DNA from: Lota lota
Lineage: Eukaryota > Chordata > Actinopteri > Gadiformes > Lotidae
NCBI GenBank assembly: GCA_026745465.1
Contig: JACYXH010000216.1
Coordinates: 3,055,501 to 3,119,500 of the forward strand
Direction: 5' to 3'
DNA length: 64,000 nt
Shown here: positions 1-24,090 of the stretch, piece by piece
Layout: each line of letters begins with the position of its first letter
Position numbering within the stretch: the stretch's first letter is position 1
The notes under the pieces: model-generated
The model's database searches: none
Seen by the model: the letters and a program-made list of their open reading frames with translations, nothing else
What the model was told of the DNA's origin: nothing
Position numbers and translations under genes: made by a program

Positions 1-3445
<3,445 letters not shown>

Positions 3446-3493
<48 letters not shown>
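3446..3493 (+). repeat. (CT)24 microsatellite next to a donor site
   Basis: A pure CT array begins five bases after the GT of the candidate donor TG|gtgagt, right behind the last shisal1 coding bases. Confidence 0.95.
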
Positions 3494-3495
<2 letters not shown>

Positions 3496-4224
3496 AGTCA
3501 CGGCAACACCGGTGCGTCTCCTGCTCTCCAGCGATCACCATCATCCAGTCGACTGCTGTCGGGTTTGACAAAAACGGCCACCCCTTAATCCTGCCGCATT
3601 ACCACAGCGAGTTGCTGAATTGTTCTGATAGGAAAATAAATGTGAGCTTTATTGCTGTGCAGCAGCAATTTCCATAACTTTGGTGGCAGGTGGCAGTGAA
3701 GGGCAGAGAGGGAGAGTGACGAGGGACCGGGCTGGCTTTGTAGAATGCAGAAGCTCGCTATAAGGAACCTCATTCCAGATGCACTTTGACGTCCCAGGCA
3801 CTTCTTTATTATTAAACTCAACTTCTCTTCAAGGATGCCATTCATTATGTGTCTTGCTGTGTACTGTCTCAGCGAGGGGCTGGCGGCAGGGTAGTGGAGA
3901 GTGATGTATGGCTAGGCTCGTAATAACTGACGGTAATCAGGCAGCGTTCAATATGTTGCATCCATATTAAAACGTCATTGACGATTGCCATCTCCTTTCA
4001 CTCCGTTTTGCACTTTGTCTAGACTCTAACAATCACATGACATACACCTTCTCAATGTTGCCATAACCATGAGACTTGATGAGTTTGAGGCTCATTAGCC
4101 CGCTTTGTTATCTTGTGTAAATCAGATACATTTCATTTATATTCTTCTGTATGGTACTAATATAATTAAGTTGTATTAAGTCTAAATAAATGAGCACATT
4201 GGTGTGTGCTTAGACCGTGTTTTA

Positions 4225-4300
4225 CTTTTGTGGATTCTGATCAACCCGCAAACACTGCCTGTGGACATCGGGGATCGAACACTCAGCACCCTAACCTCTT
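4225..4300 (-). repeat. diverged teleost SINE-like fragment
   Basis: Read on the minus strand it contains 'cgatccccgatgtccacag', resembling 'aatccccaatgtccacaac' in the better copy at 40,683. It is a short decayed copy, recognised by eye. Confidence 0.45.
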
Positions 4301-5746
4301 TCAACAACAATATTGTGCCTTCCATTCTCTTGCATACACACACGCATGGCCAAACATTCAGCACGCTGAATATTCAGACAGAGATGGGTTTGATGTGAAT
4401 ATTATAATAAAAATGCCATCTGTTATGAGGTCATCTCGCCTGCCAAGATCACGTGATGTCTTTGTCACTCAACCGAAAATAGCCTGGTTAAACCGGCTGT
4501 TTAAGAGATCATTATTTTTACATCTTCCAGGAGGAGCTCATTACAGAGCTGTCATCAGAGAGGAAGCACAGGCCGGGCACCAGCCAGGAGGTCCTTCATT
4601 AAACTGATATTAGCACTGTATGTGGTTGTCTTAGGAATCAATACGAAGACATTTTGTGATCCTATATTTAAATTTTAGTTTTATGAGAATCACAACAACA
4701 ACAAAAAAAGTGAGGTAGTGAGTTTGTTGTTTTGTCTTTTTGTTGTTTTTTTTGCTATCTGTTGAATTTACTTTGAGTGGTCAAGACTTAGAATCAACGG
4801 GCTGTCATAGTCACTCAAAGCAGACAAGGCCGGCAGAGTAAACATCACATCCCGTCCAATAACAAAACACCTTGCACTGCGGAAAGCATTATTCACTCTT
4901 TCTGCATCACCCATCATTCACAGTGCATCCCATACCAACACCTGCGCAACCGATCCAGATAAAAACCCAATTCGGGTCCCGTTCTGTCAATTCATCACTC
5001 AGTCCTCCGCCACCCCTCACCAGCCGACCACGGGTTAAACTCCTCGCCTCCCTCCCTCCTCTGCCGTCAGACGAAGACTCTCCATCCCAGCTATGATAAT
5101 TTAATGAGGGCTGGGAATGATATGACAAATGGACTTTGCCAGCAAACCCAAATCCTCGATGCTGATGGAGAGGCTAGGATGCTAGAGAGAGAGCGAGTGA
5201 GGGGGAGAGTGGGAGAGAGAAAGGGGGGGGGGGGATCCGTGGGCTGTTCTGCTGGTGAAGAGTTACTTTGCTAAAAGTGGACGCGTCCACTGAGGCTCCT
5301 TATTAGACATGAAGTCTGCTCCTATTGGAAGGACTCATCCATCTTGTGCGCGCCGGGCTGACCTGCAGCCTCAGTGGGAGCCGATGAGGAGGTAATGAAA
5401 CTGGAGACCCAGGGACATGCTGAGCTTTTGTGAGTGGCAGAGCCAGCTTGCCGCACATCGATAGGTGATGTGTTAATGAGAGGAGCGCTAGGATGTACTG
5501 GGATGAGAACACTGTTTTTTTTTTCTTTGTTACTGTTTACGGTTTTACTCAGAAGAAAAATTTTTAAGGTAGTGCTGATAACAAAACGGTTTTAGGTTAG
5601 TATGGATAACCAAACACAGATTATTCCCAACGTGTTTGACAATTACAACAATTATATTCATAACTTCAATTAAACATTTTCACAGGCTTACAACAGAACT
5701 GTGAAGAGTATGCCCTCTTTTAAACAAACTATTTTCTATTTACTAT

Positions 5747-5790
5747 TCAGTCAGACACACTTTTATCTGAAGCGACAGGGAGGCTGAGGA
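5747..5790 (-). repeat. SINE-like tail fragment (AAAGCGTCTG type)
   Basis: The stretch 'cagacacacttttatctg' followed by 'aagcgac' is the reverse complement of the 3' tail motif 'gcttcagataaaagtgtgtctg' seen, less decayed, at 35,950, 44,294 and 54,220. Confidence 0.45.
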
Positions 5791-6351
5791 TATGTAAATT
5801 ACAGATGCGTGGGAGGAAATTCAGTGACTTGGATCAGGGAAACTTTCGAACAAATTGAAGTGAACTCTAACTCTCCGACTCGCGAATTTCACACAGTAAG
5901 ACGTTTAGTGTTTTTATCATGCAGATAAATACGTACACCTGTGGTTGGATGTGGAAGATTTGCTGCCCTATGGCCAAACAATATACACTATATACTACAG
6001 TAATTCCTGTCCCTGCTAAGACAACCTATGCCTTGTGGACAAGCAAAGGGTTGACGTGTGTATGCCTCCACCTGGTTCAACATCTGTTGAACAACTGTAA
6101 ACAAACAATGGGGGCTGAAGCCGAAATGTCCCACAGAGGCAGCTCTCTAAAACGCAGACAAGAAACATTGCACACCTGCGGCAAACCAGCAATGAATGAA
6201 AGATGGATAATACCAGCATACCACCCTCGCAGCTACGCCAAGACCTCTCACAGCATGGATTTCTATTTTATTGTATAGTTATTTTCCAAGTGCATTGTTG
6301 GCCACCTAGGAACACCAGGTGGTACCATGATTCTATATGAGATGACGTGTT

Positions 6352-6399
<48 letters not shown>

Positions 6400-9171
6400 T
6401 CTCTCTTCTGAACTGCTAGGTTAAGTGTGGGCGACCTGGGAATCCGTTGTTATTTTCTTTATGGATACCTCTTTATTAAAAAGTCTGCTACACAGGTTTC
6501 CTGTTTATCTTTAAGAAATACAATAACAACTTTAATAATGGTTTCCAAACCGTGTATGATCAATGTAGGAGTTTGACTCCGCCAAGTATGATTTTGTTAC
6601 TGAACTGGATTGAAAGTTTGAAAGGTTTTCTGTATTCCCCTCCCCACATCCAGTTGGAATGTCCATGGCAGGACTATCATAACATTTTGTGATGTTATTC
6701 ATAACATGGACATCAGTATAATCGAAAATCTCTCCAACAGTGCAATGCCTTAATAAACAAGCAAACAACAAACACCGCATACACTCTGTCAGAGGGAAGG
6801 AGGAGAGGCTTTGAAAGGTTAACCTATGCCTTTGTGTCACTGCAACAAGAACGAGAAGACATGACATTTAAACATATGATAAAGGCTATGGTCATGTTGC
6901 TTTGAGAACGGTGGGGCTTCAAAGAAAGAAGTTAATGCCGTATCTGCCTATTGCAGAAAGTTGGCTCAGACTCTTATAAAGTGCCTCGTCTTAAGTGCAG
7001 TGCAGCTTGCAGCGCTGTAGCTTTGCTGCCAACTTTCTCCCACCCAGAGTAGATGAGTTTCTGGGCCAGCGGAGCTGAGGCATGGGGAGCATGTCAGCGG
7101 ACGTTGCTTCCACTTTCAGCTCTCAGTCGCTGACTCACCAGCCGCTCCCTTTAGCAGCGCAAGCTTCTGTGACTCGATCGATCTTGTCACGGGTCTGCTG
7201 GTCCACAGTAAAGAGTGCCCATCACTCTATTTAGTCCCTGTCTTGTTTCATTTCCCCGGTCATGGCTCGACCTATTAAGCGTGGGACACACTGGAAGACT
7301 TTTACCAACCTAACCCACTGCTCAAAGTCTGGGCACCCCACACATTTAATGGCATGGTTTCACTTTCGGACAAGAACGCTGGTTTGTGCAGACGGTCCAG
7401 ACTAGGGCAGACTCTGAAAAGTCTTGACTAGCGGTCGTAAGGGGCACATCAGGTTTAAAATCAGGCTTTAAATCTTCTGGTTTGTTCCCGGCTTAAAAGG
7501 GTCAGGGTAAGGGCACGCTCTGTTCTGCTGAATTGGACAGGATTTGCATGTCTTTTGTCATCGCGTGTGAACAGAAACAGTCTATAGGGAGTCTTTATTC
7601 CACATAATTGCATTCGAAGCCCTTCTTGCTGAACTGGTAAAGAAGAATACATCTACAAACTTGAATGATCTGCAAAGCCTGGCTGTCCATTTGAACAGCA
7701 TAGAGAACACGGTCCAATTAGAGCAATATGTTCCATCTGTTGAGCGAGTTAATGAATGTCTCATACATAGTTCAACAAAGAACAAGTCGGTTATTGTCCT
7801 TTCAATTTGTATCTTACAAATACAATTCGTTTTTGCAATTGTATGCAGTATGCTGCTATTTGTTGATGTGTTACATGATATAGTCCCACGTTAGGCATTC
7901 AAAGAAACGCTGGGATACTTTGTCTAGTGGTCTGTTTCTATTTGGTACACAGCATTTGAGTTTCCACAGTTTAACTTGTAGGCTGACCGTGGAGTCAAAC
8001 CAGAGAGTATACTTTTTGTTAGGTTACCTACTCACCCCTAAAATATACTAGGTAAGGTATCATTATTAATGCTGTTATGCTTTGCGTATCGGCATACAAT
8101 ATGCAGGCATATGGTATGCTACAGTATGCTAAAAGCTAGTTTCACTTGGATGTTAGCGGGGCACTGTAAATCGTAAATATCTCTCTCAATCTAGACCGTT
8201 CAAACTGCATTTTAGGCAATGAACAAATGGTCTTTTAAAAAGCAGACCGAATAGAGTGGGGTCTTGTTTTTTTCATCCAAATTAAAGACCCACGTTGGGG
8301 AATTTCTAGCGTTTCCTAACAAAAAGTAACGGCTCACAATCATGAATCATGAATGACTCCAGAAAACATCTTTCCATTTTAAATATTCATGTGGACCGCT
8401 CTTTCTCTTTTGTTTTCATCATCCTTCATTTGGACAGATAGTGAACGTCTACGTTCGCTCCCATGCACACGGACGTCAGTCCTGCGAACCGTTAAAGCCT
8501 GCCTGAGTACACAGAGGGGGATTCAGTCTCTATTCTGGGCGCATTCCCGGGAGACCAGACTATCCCCATGTTGCCCGACAGGATCGAGGAGCTTTTCACA
8601 AGCAGTGGCAGCCGCAACTTAATGGAATCTGTTGACCACCAGGCTCTTTGCTCTGAGCTTAAAGGAGGGTTGGGAGTGTGGCTGATATTTGCAGAGGATA
8701 AATCCTGTGGAATAACCTTTATTTGTCCCGACGGTTAAGCTCCCCAAAAATAGATAATGGCTAATGGTTAGCAATGTCAACTCTGCTACATTTGACTGTG
8801 ATTGATGTGCAGGGTTGAGAATGACAAACCATCACATCTGGGGAATGTAAAAAAAAAAAAATAGACAGTCCTGCCTCTGGTTTTCTAATTGTCGACACCA
8901 AATCGGACGTATATATTCGACATTTATATATTTGACATTTGTAATATACGTGCATACTTTCGAATAAATGTTATAGAAGCACGGTAGCCATTTATTGTCT
9001 CACTGATGAGCCTTTATGCATATTCAAATGTGTTATTTAACAGCTAATGTGAGCCATAGGTCGTTAGCTACTCTGAAACGTCGACCCTACCGCCAAGTCT
9101 GTCAGGATAAAGTTTAAAGTTCAAGCGTGGCGCTGACCTCCAACTCTCTTTATTCTCCCCTCCACCCTCAG

Positions 9172-12045
9172 ATCAATGCTCTCGTGGCTGCAGAGGACCG
9201 CTCCCGATCCCCACAGACACCTCCACCATTATGACACCCCCACCTGGGGGGACGGTGGGGGACAATACTGGAGCAGCCAACAGTGACTAGTCCCCCGCCC
9301 CTTGCCAACTCCCTCACCCTGACCCCCAGCCTGGCATCTCTAACGAGTACAACAACAACAACAACAACCTGCCAATGGACCTATTGAAGAAGGAAAGCCA
9401 GCCGGGCCCGTCACACTGAGTCTGCACAGCAACGAAATGCTGCGGGAGAATCTGAGAAGAAGGGAGGATCTGACTGCTGCTATCAGGCCACTGCAGTAAA
9501 AAGAGAAGAAAAAAAAAGAAAAAACGAAGGAGCACCAGACACATTCAGCTGCTCGTAGCCATTTAGCTGATCCCCCTCCCCGTGAAATGAAATGACACAA
9601 CACGGCTTTGTGTGTTCCACGTGTGCCCAGCGCTCCACTGGACGAACTGTAGTTTGAAAAGTGGCGGAAGTGGGCTCGCCAGCTTTTAACAACACATACA
9701 AAAAAATACAAAACGTATATATATATATATATATCTTTCTTAGATATATGGTGTCTCTTACACTGCTGTGTCAGTTTGTGTTGAGTAGCAATTAGACACA
9801 GTTGTGTGTTATCTAGTTGGTGATTTGTTTATGTAAGAGTACGAGTGGTTAGCGTTCTAAACTGATTTTAGCCCAGGTTGATGCAGAGCATCTCACTTAA
9901 ATTGTCTAACTTGTTTCAAACAACAGACAAAACGGCACCAACGGAGAGAAACTGATTTATCTATAATGTAATAGTCAACGGGTACAAACGCTATACAGCA
10001 GAGTTGCTGTATCAGAATGTCTTACGCAAGATAAAACCCCTCAGTAGCATGGTAAAGTTGCAATAAGGGCTGGTGAAGACCATAGATACGTTTCCTCCTC
10101 CACAATTACACGAATGATCAGGGACACCACCTCAACCAAGCGCTCATGCTAACGTTCAGCTAATTTGGGCTACAAGCAGAGATCTGCTGTAGTTGAGTCC
10201 ATTTTTTATTTAGTAAAGAGAAGGTGTGTTTTAATATGTGGTATTTGTGGTGATACAATGCTCTGTTATCCCTCCTCCCACCTGTACAACGGTTCGATGA
10301 GCAATACAACAAACATCAATATTGATTTGGATCATTCATAAAGAAATATTTCCCACAATAATTACACGGCACTCGCCATAATAAGCAAAAACAACCTCCA
10401 ACATCAGCAATAATGTACAGTTGTGTATTCAGATAAAAACTGAGTGGGTGCAAGGAAAAGAAAAGAAAGATTGGCAGGCCAAATAAGCACACTTCACTTA
10501 CAGAACATAAAGCCTCTGGGTTTTAACATAGGAGCCGTTGATTGGGTCACAACCTCATTGTGAGTCCACAGAGGTTAATCAACATAATGCATCCATATTC
10601 AGTGTAAGACGAGTGCAAGGGGGAACGTAAGCGAAAACAATCATTATGTAAGTCAACACGCCACGGCGAGTAGCACCTCAATTCTCAGCTGATTTATAGA
10701 ACCAAAACAAAAATGAGTAGTTTATAAAAAAAAATGTTTTTTTTTAACCATACATTTTTTTTTGGATGGTTATGGGTTTTTGGCCAGTGTATATGTAGCG
10801 GAAAAGGCAGAGAGCAGTTGATGGATTAATTGGGTTGGGGGTACCAGGTGTTTAGATACGGAGGTCCCAGTACAGTAAGGGGGGTCCCTCGTCCCACCAG
10901 GGAAGCCTGCACTGGGACAGCAGCCAAGTTATGAGTACATGCACAGAATTCCTGGCACGTGCGTACATGGCAAAAAAGTCCCAGTGCAAAAATAAACGGG
11001 GAAGGGTGACTAGTTAAAGGGGCACACACCATTATTAGTTCTGCTACTGAGCGTACTTTAACAATGGACGCATTGGCCAATTGCATCTTTCTTTTCTTCT
11101 AAAGTGCCGAAAAGGGCCGTCCAACAAAACTCTGGTCAAACACTGCAGATGGGCCTTGGTTATCATCAATAATATTCAAATTTGCAGAGTTGATGGAGCA
11201 AGCCAATTTCAATTTCAACGGCTAAGTTTTAATTGCGTGCTCCCCCCAGTAGGCTAGTGCCGTCACATTCTCCATATTAAATAGAATGTGCCCCAAGTGA
11301 AATAATTGGTGAAGAGTGCTTTTGACTACCGAATCTCTATGTAATTGGTTCTTCAAAGCCGCGTGTGGTGGCATAGATCAGATACGGGATCAGGCGCAGC
11401 GTTGCGGGGAAAGCTGTGTTCTGGCCGATAATAAGGCCAAAGAGAGCCCTTTTTATCGCGCTGTGTATCACTGGCCTGTAAAGGAAAGCCCTTATCTGGC
11501 CTCCAATAATCCCAAAACGAAGTGAAACACTTTACAGTACACACAGAGTAAGCTGACATCCCTACACACCTATCCCCCCCCCCCCCCCCGCCCACCCAAA
11601 AAAAGAAGAAAAATCTGTATACACTCGTAGAAACTCCCCAAGTTCGGAAAACATATTAGCAACTAGTGACTTTAACTAGCGATGTTTTACCGTTTAGTTT
11701 AATGGCCTAAATGTGATGTGATGGGTCTTTTGGTGTGGCTCTGGGAAACAGGGGAGGGGGGATTGCCTACACCCACCCCCTCCCCGTATTCTGTTTAATT
11801 CTCGCCAGGTTGTTATGGTAACAGTTGCCTTACAGTTTGACTCCTCACCTGTACGCTGAAGCTTTGTAGTGGTTGATACCTCACGTTGGGTGTGGCAGTG
11901 ACGATTGTGTGAGACACGTTCTGTCTATGTGTATTACCGCTAGATAGAATGTGCAGTTCAGTGCCGTATTCAGTTCAAATTGTTTGTTGCACTTGTTGAC
12001 TTTGTATCATTCCGACAGGAAGAAATAAAAGGAGTTTTATCTTTT
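9172..12045 (+). other. shisal1: probable shisal1 3' UTR exon
   Basis: It starts after 'ccaccctcag' with ATCAATG. Its first base A would complete the stop codon TG|A begun at 3440-3441. There is no long open frame. It ends near an AATAAA at 12024-12029 followed by a GT/T-rich element ('gggtggttttttttgtgtgt' at about 12,077). It contains an (AAC)n run near 9350 and an AT array at 9716-9734. The assignment is inferred from splice signals and from the absence of another gene; RNA-seq would decide it. Confidence 0.55.
12024..12029 (+). terminator. shisal1: poly(A) signal AATAAA, shisal1
   Basis: A canonical AATAAA is followed within 70 bases by GT-rich sequence. A second AATAAA at 12172-12177 could be an alternative end. 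Confidence 0.5.
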
Positions 12046-12540
12046 CCATTGTGTTTAAACTAAACTGCGGTTTGGGGGTGGTTTTTTTTGTGTGTAAAAA
12101 GATTGTAATTTGAACGCCTTTAATCCCACATCTCTAGGCATCTGTTTGTTTTATGTTTTGTTTTTCTTATCAATAAAACGTCAAACACGGAGTGACGCAC
12201 TGATCAGTCCTATTCGGTGGTGGCCCTTCACCTGACTGATCATTAAGACACGGGAGACGACAGCTCTACACAAGGTCTCAGACAGGACCAGGCACAAGAT
12301 GGCAGGTACAGCTGCCAACAACACCTCATTCCAAATCATACACACCTGCTACACCCCGAACGTGTCAAAGGCCACTGCGTCTGAGGAGATGCCAACGTTT
12401 GTTTCCAAAGTTGTCAAGGCACCTGTGAGGTTTTGCTTAGAAGTTTCGTTCCAATTTTACACCCAACCCCTACACAAAACACCTCTGACCTATTTACTTT
12501 GTTCAAGAACTAATTGTGTGCAGGCTACCCTCTCAAATCA

Positions 12541-12800
12541 ATAGGTAGCTTCACCTCAGAGCTAGGGATAACGGGTCCCCTCAAATCACGAGCTAGCTTT
12601 CAAATAGCAATTAGCGATGACGTGTCCCTTCAAATCATTAGCTAGCTTTCACTTAGCATCTAGTGATGACATGTCGCCTCAAATTAGCTAGCATGCAATT
12701 TGTATAGCATTGTCCCCTTAAATCACTTTCTAGCTTTCACTTTGCACCTAGCGGTAAGGTGTACCTTCAACTCACTGGCTAGCTTTCACTTAAAGGACAG
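12541..12800. repeat. 49-bp imperfect tandem repeat (about five units)
   Basis: The phrase 'tcaaatca', followed by 'gctagctttca', recurs at about 12581, 12630, 12679, 12718 and 12767. Spacing is 49, 49, 39 and 49 bases. Units share 'tcacttagca' and 'tagygatgacrtgtc' blocks. It is non-coding, lies between two convergent genes and directly abuts the fold-back element. Confidence 0.75.
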
Positions 12801-13183
12801 GGTGACCAAACTATCATAACCGTCTTTTCTGGCTTCACTAAAACATTTGTTAATTTGCTAAAATGACTTTATTTTGCCGGTTCTGCCTAATAGCATTTAG
12901 TGTGAATGGGCCTACGACAAATGTAAACAATAGCACTGGTCTTTGTGTCGAGACATTTTGCAAAGTACATGCATTGCAATTCACTGTTATTTTGTCCACA
13001 AACTAACTGACCAACGCACGTTGGACGCTATATTGCTATTGATTACATGTTTGGCAGGCGCGTTCATATTAAATGCTCTTCAGCAGAATTTGTTGTTAAT
13101 TTTGCCAAATTAACTGATATTTTAGCGAAGCCAAGAGAGACAGCTACGATTGTTTGATCACCCAGACTGGTATAGTCCTTTAA
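12790..13183. mobile_element. fold-back MITE with TTAA target duplications
   Basis: The element is 386 bp and flanked by TTAA on both sides (12790-12793 and 13180-13183). Both ends begin AGGAC reading inward. The two arms, about 12794-12933 and 13036-13179, are inverted copies of each other, roughly three-quarters identical by eye; shared blocks include 'caaac', 'tggcttc', 'ctaaaa', 'gttaattt', 'agcattta' and 'caatag'. The 3' arm has ten extra bases after AGGAC. There is no transposase frame. TTAA duplications point to piggyBac or Kolobok mobilisation; the AGG terminus fits Kolobok (RRG) better. Confidence 0.75.
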
Positions 13184-13989
13184 CAACCACCCCTTCTGCC
13201 CACATATTTCTTTCATTTAGCGATTTATCCCATAATCGCAAATCCCACATTGCCATTTCTGAGACTGAAAGCTAGAGCTCATTTGTCCTGATTTCCATAT
13301 CTGCTTGTTATTCAAGAGTCAGCAGGAGTGGCGTCCTGACAAACATTCAGCCATTTATATGCTATTAGACCACTAGTCCACATTAGATCAGCTAATGCTG
13401 GACACCATGTCCCTTTAGTGGCTCTTAATGTTCCTGTGAGATCAAGTCCATTCAGGAGTAGCTGCTGTTCACTTCACTTGTAATTGATGGATGGACTGCA
13501 CTTCAAAGAAATTCTAAGTAAAATGTTTGTCTGTATCCTATTTAATATGTGTACATACAGCCTTTGTGCATTTGTTGTAATTTGCATACACTAACATATA
13601 TTTTATAAATTTTAAATAATACATTTTATTATTTATTTGTTTTATTTTACAGTCCATACATTTTATCACCTTAAATAGCTTGTTGGTCATTAAAAAGCTC
13701 ATACATTAAATATATTGTTGGCCTTCTTAAGTAAGTTACTTATAGCTTATAGTACAAAGAAAATCCTAAAACCTTAAAAGTGTTTCAATGCTCAGAGCAG
13801 AACACGCTATCACAGTGAATCCCACACCTGCCACAGTTCAGCTGCATCAAAGGACTCGGCAGCATCAGCAGCAGAGGAAATGCCAAAACAGCAAGGCACT
13901 AGTGAGCGTCTATGTGGCTGTTCCAGTAGCATAAACACTGAAGTACGGTTAGCACTGAACCCCCACGGCTGCACCGCTAGAGGCTTCCA

Positions 13990-14011
13990 TACACACACAC
14001 ACGCACGCACG

Positions 14012-14079
<68 letters not shown>
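13990..14079. repeat. (CA)n microsatellite
   Basis: A CA array with a short CGCA-variant block near its start. Intergenic. Confidence 0.95.
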
Positions 14080-14080
<1 letters not shown>

Positions 14081-14270
14081 CACTGTGGCAAACATTGCAT
14101 CAGTACATTGCAAATGGGATTGAGCAACATCACACAGAATGGTATTTTCAATATAGCCTGTGTAACACTTTGTTGAGTGACTCAAGATCGTGGTGACAAA
14201 AATAAGCTTTTATGATGGAGCAATTCATCCTGAGATCAACCTTTTATTTAATTCCTGTTTCTGGACAAGG

Positions 14271-15801
<1,531 letters not shown>

Positions 15802-15807
15802 TTTATT
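15802..15807 (-). terminator. parvg: poly(A) signal for parvg
   Basis: Forward TTTATT reads AATAAA on the minus strand, 220 bases past the parvg stop codon. Confidence 0.45.
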
Positions 15808-16026
15808 CCTGAATCAAAACATTAGCAGTATTTTCATGTAAGTTGCCATGGCATGCATTTACTTTGTTTTACATTTCTGTCCAGAGTTTCTGAGAAAAAA
15901 GAAAGAAAATGGGCATTAAAGAGAAGTTGGAAGAATCGCTATCAATTCACTTCAAGATCCGATAAATGGAGGAATATGTGCGACCAGTGATCATGACCGA
16001 CAGGAACATACCACGTCTTTATCCCT

Positions 16027-22151
<6,125 letters not shown>

Positions 22152-22660
22152 AGCTCCGCGGTCAGCCGGGATATCGGTGAGATATCCGATCGATTCGCTG
22201 CACTGGTGATGTCTGTTCTGTGTAGTCTGTGGGGGCGCCAACACCTCGGGACAAAAATAATGCTGGCTTTTATTTTTTTAAAGAATGAAAATGACTGTGC
22301 CGGGGGAAAGAGAAAGGTGTTGTTTAAAGTAGTCTTCACAGGTGTCTTATTCTTCCATGGTATTGTTGTGTAGATGTTGGCGTCTAGGGCTTCAACAAGT
22401 CCCCAGCAATGGCCACGATGACTTATATCATCAAAGGAAGTGCATCAGTTTAGTAACTTCCTCTTTTGTTTTGTATTTGTCTTTGATGATGAGTTATGAC
22501 CCCACAGCTGCAGTCTGAATTCAGCCCAGGAGTCTGAACTTGGATCACGCCAAAACACATAAACACTTAAACGTTGAGAGACGCCAAGCACGTCAAACGT
22601 CAAATTCAACAAATTAACCAGATCGATTTGTGTGTGTTTGTGCGTGTGTATGTGTGCATT

Positions 22661-22738
22661 TCAGACATTTATTTCTTTACACAGATAAATAAGCACAGTC
22701 ATGAGCCAGCAACTTTAAGCAAGTCCAACAAATATTGA

Positions 22739-22740
<2 letters not shown>
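22661..22740 (-). repeat. 80-bp duplicated block, copy 1
   Basis: It aligns base for base with 24091-24170 with about a dozen differences, mostly transitions. Both copies contain 'tttatttctttacac' and 'gcaagtccaac'. On the minus strand each carries AATAAA. Confidence 0.8.
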
Positions 22741-22770
<30 letters not shown>

Positions 22771-22963
22771 CTTCTTTGCTTGTGTTAAATTGACGGTAGT
22801 AACTGCCAAACAGAGCAACACACTTAGTAACACGCTTACCTCCAGTACCCAACTGAGGACAGAATGAATGTGATGATTCCTCTTCACCTGGGCTTCTATA
22901 TCCACTCAGGACCAATCACATCAGAACAACGACTCCCTCCCCCTCCCCCCCTCACACACACAG

Positions 22964-23002
<39 letters not shown>

Positions 23003-23091
23003 GAGTGGAGTTCTGTACTCAACGGAACAAAGCTGCTTTGACTGTGCTCGATTCAAAACTCAGTTTGACACAAAGGAACGTGTCAAATTGT

Positions 23092-23155
<64 letters not shown>

Positions 23156-23829
23156 AGGACGAATGAAAGGATGTGGTTATGGGGAAGTGAGCACTTCCTT
23201 TTTTTATGTTTGGTTGCTTTTCTTCTACCGAAACGGAGTGCTGTGGAGTGAATTCAGCAATGCAAATGTTTGTTGCAGGTATTTCTAAAATCCACATCCA
23301 ACGTCAATCAAGTGTTGTGAGGGGAAACTAAATAAAACACACCACGCGTCTCAATAAGCGGTAATATGCGGTCATTACATCCTGTGCGTGTATTCTCTAC
23401 GTGTTGAAGTGGCCGAGACTTCGATACAATGCACAAAGCGTGAACAGATATACGCTTCTTCTTTTTTTTTTCTTCTTTTTTTTTTCTTTTTTTGTAGAGA
23501 GAGCGTCGTGCGCAAACGTGATGTTTGGGAAAACACACTTCGGCAGGGGGCGGGTATGGAGACGGGGGTACGTGACACCAGTTAGCCGTCAGCAATCAGG
23601 CCTCGCCGCTCGCGTCTCCGTGTGAGATTGGCTGCAACAATTTGCTGTTGTCGGCCCGCCTAGAGATATCCAATTTTCAGCTAGACGAAGAGGAGGACAG
23701 AGGAGTGTGTGTGGGGGGAGGAGGAGAGGGGAGGACACACAACAAAACACCATGTTCCGTGTATGCGCCGGTCTTCTCATCAGCAGAAGAAGAAGAAAAA
23801 AAAAACGGCCGGGGTGAGGGTGTGTGTGT

Positions 23830-23871
<42 letters not shown>
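23830..23871. repeat. G42 homopolymer
   Basis: Forty-two consecutive G residues follow a short TG array. Such runs form G-quadruplexes and are prone to length error. Confidence 0.9.
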
Positions 23872-23872
<1 letters not shown>

Positions 23873-23918
23873 TAAGGACCTCCCATTATCCAGACGAAAG
23901 GGCACTTTGGTCACCATG

Positions 23919-23932
23919 GTTACCATGGTAAC
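23919..23932. promoter_or_regulatory. perfect palindromic RFX X-box
   Basis: GTTACCATGGTAAC is a 14-base perfect palindrome matching the X-box consensus GTNRCC-N-RGYAAC bound by RFX factors. It sits about 1.8 kb upstream of the parvg start codon and 1.1 kb beyond the parvb stop. Its function is inferred from motif identity only. Confidence 0.5.
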
Positions 23933-24090
23933 TCGACTAACGGATGAAAATAGAGGTCTGAAATAAACCCGTTATATCTTCGGCTTAGCCCAGACAGGAA
24001 GGAAGCGGATGGTCCAACGACACTTCCACTTCTTTCAACCTCACACGCAAATGACAAATGAGAGAAATTCAATTCACACTTTGGTAAAAT

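Larger units (their letters stand above)
3445..9171 (+). other. shisal1: shisal1 final intron (or unspliced 3' UTR)
   Basis: There is no coding exon in this 5.7-kb stretch. It contains a TG array (6358-6398), two diverged SINE-like fragments (4225-4300 and 5747-5790) and AT-rich filler. It ends with a pyrimidine-rich tract and CAG at 9169-9171, a good 3' splice site. If the donor at 3441 is not used, this would instead be a very long 3' UTR. Confidence 0.6.
22152..24090. other. parvg 5' flank / parvb 3' flank
   Basis: There is no coding sequence. The stretch contains TG and CA arrays (22743-22770, 22964-22998, 23094-23153), a T/C-rich tract near 23,460, a GC-richer segment at about 23,500-23,660 and a G42 homopolymer. 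The GC-richer part could be a distal promoter for parvg; there is no direct proof. Confidence 0.5.

Noticed and set aside
5919..6278. 119-residue open frame on the plus strand
   Set aside because: It has no recognised domain and no codon signature, lies in a shisal1 intron, and its length is within chance.
12541..12800. CRISPR-like array
   Set aside because: The units are continuous imperfect tandem repeats without unique spacers, and the genome is vertebrate.
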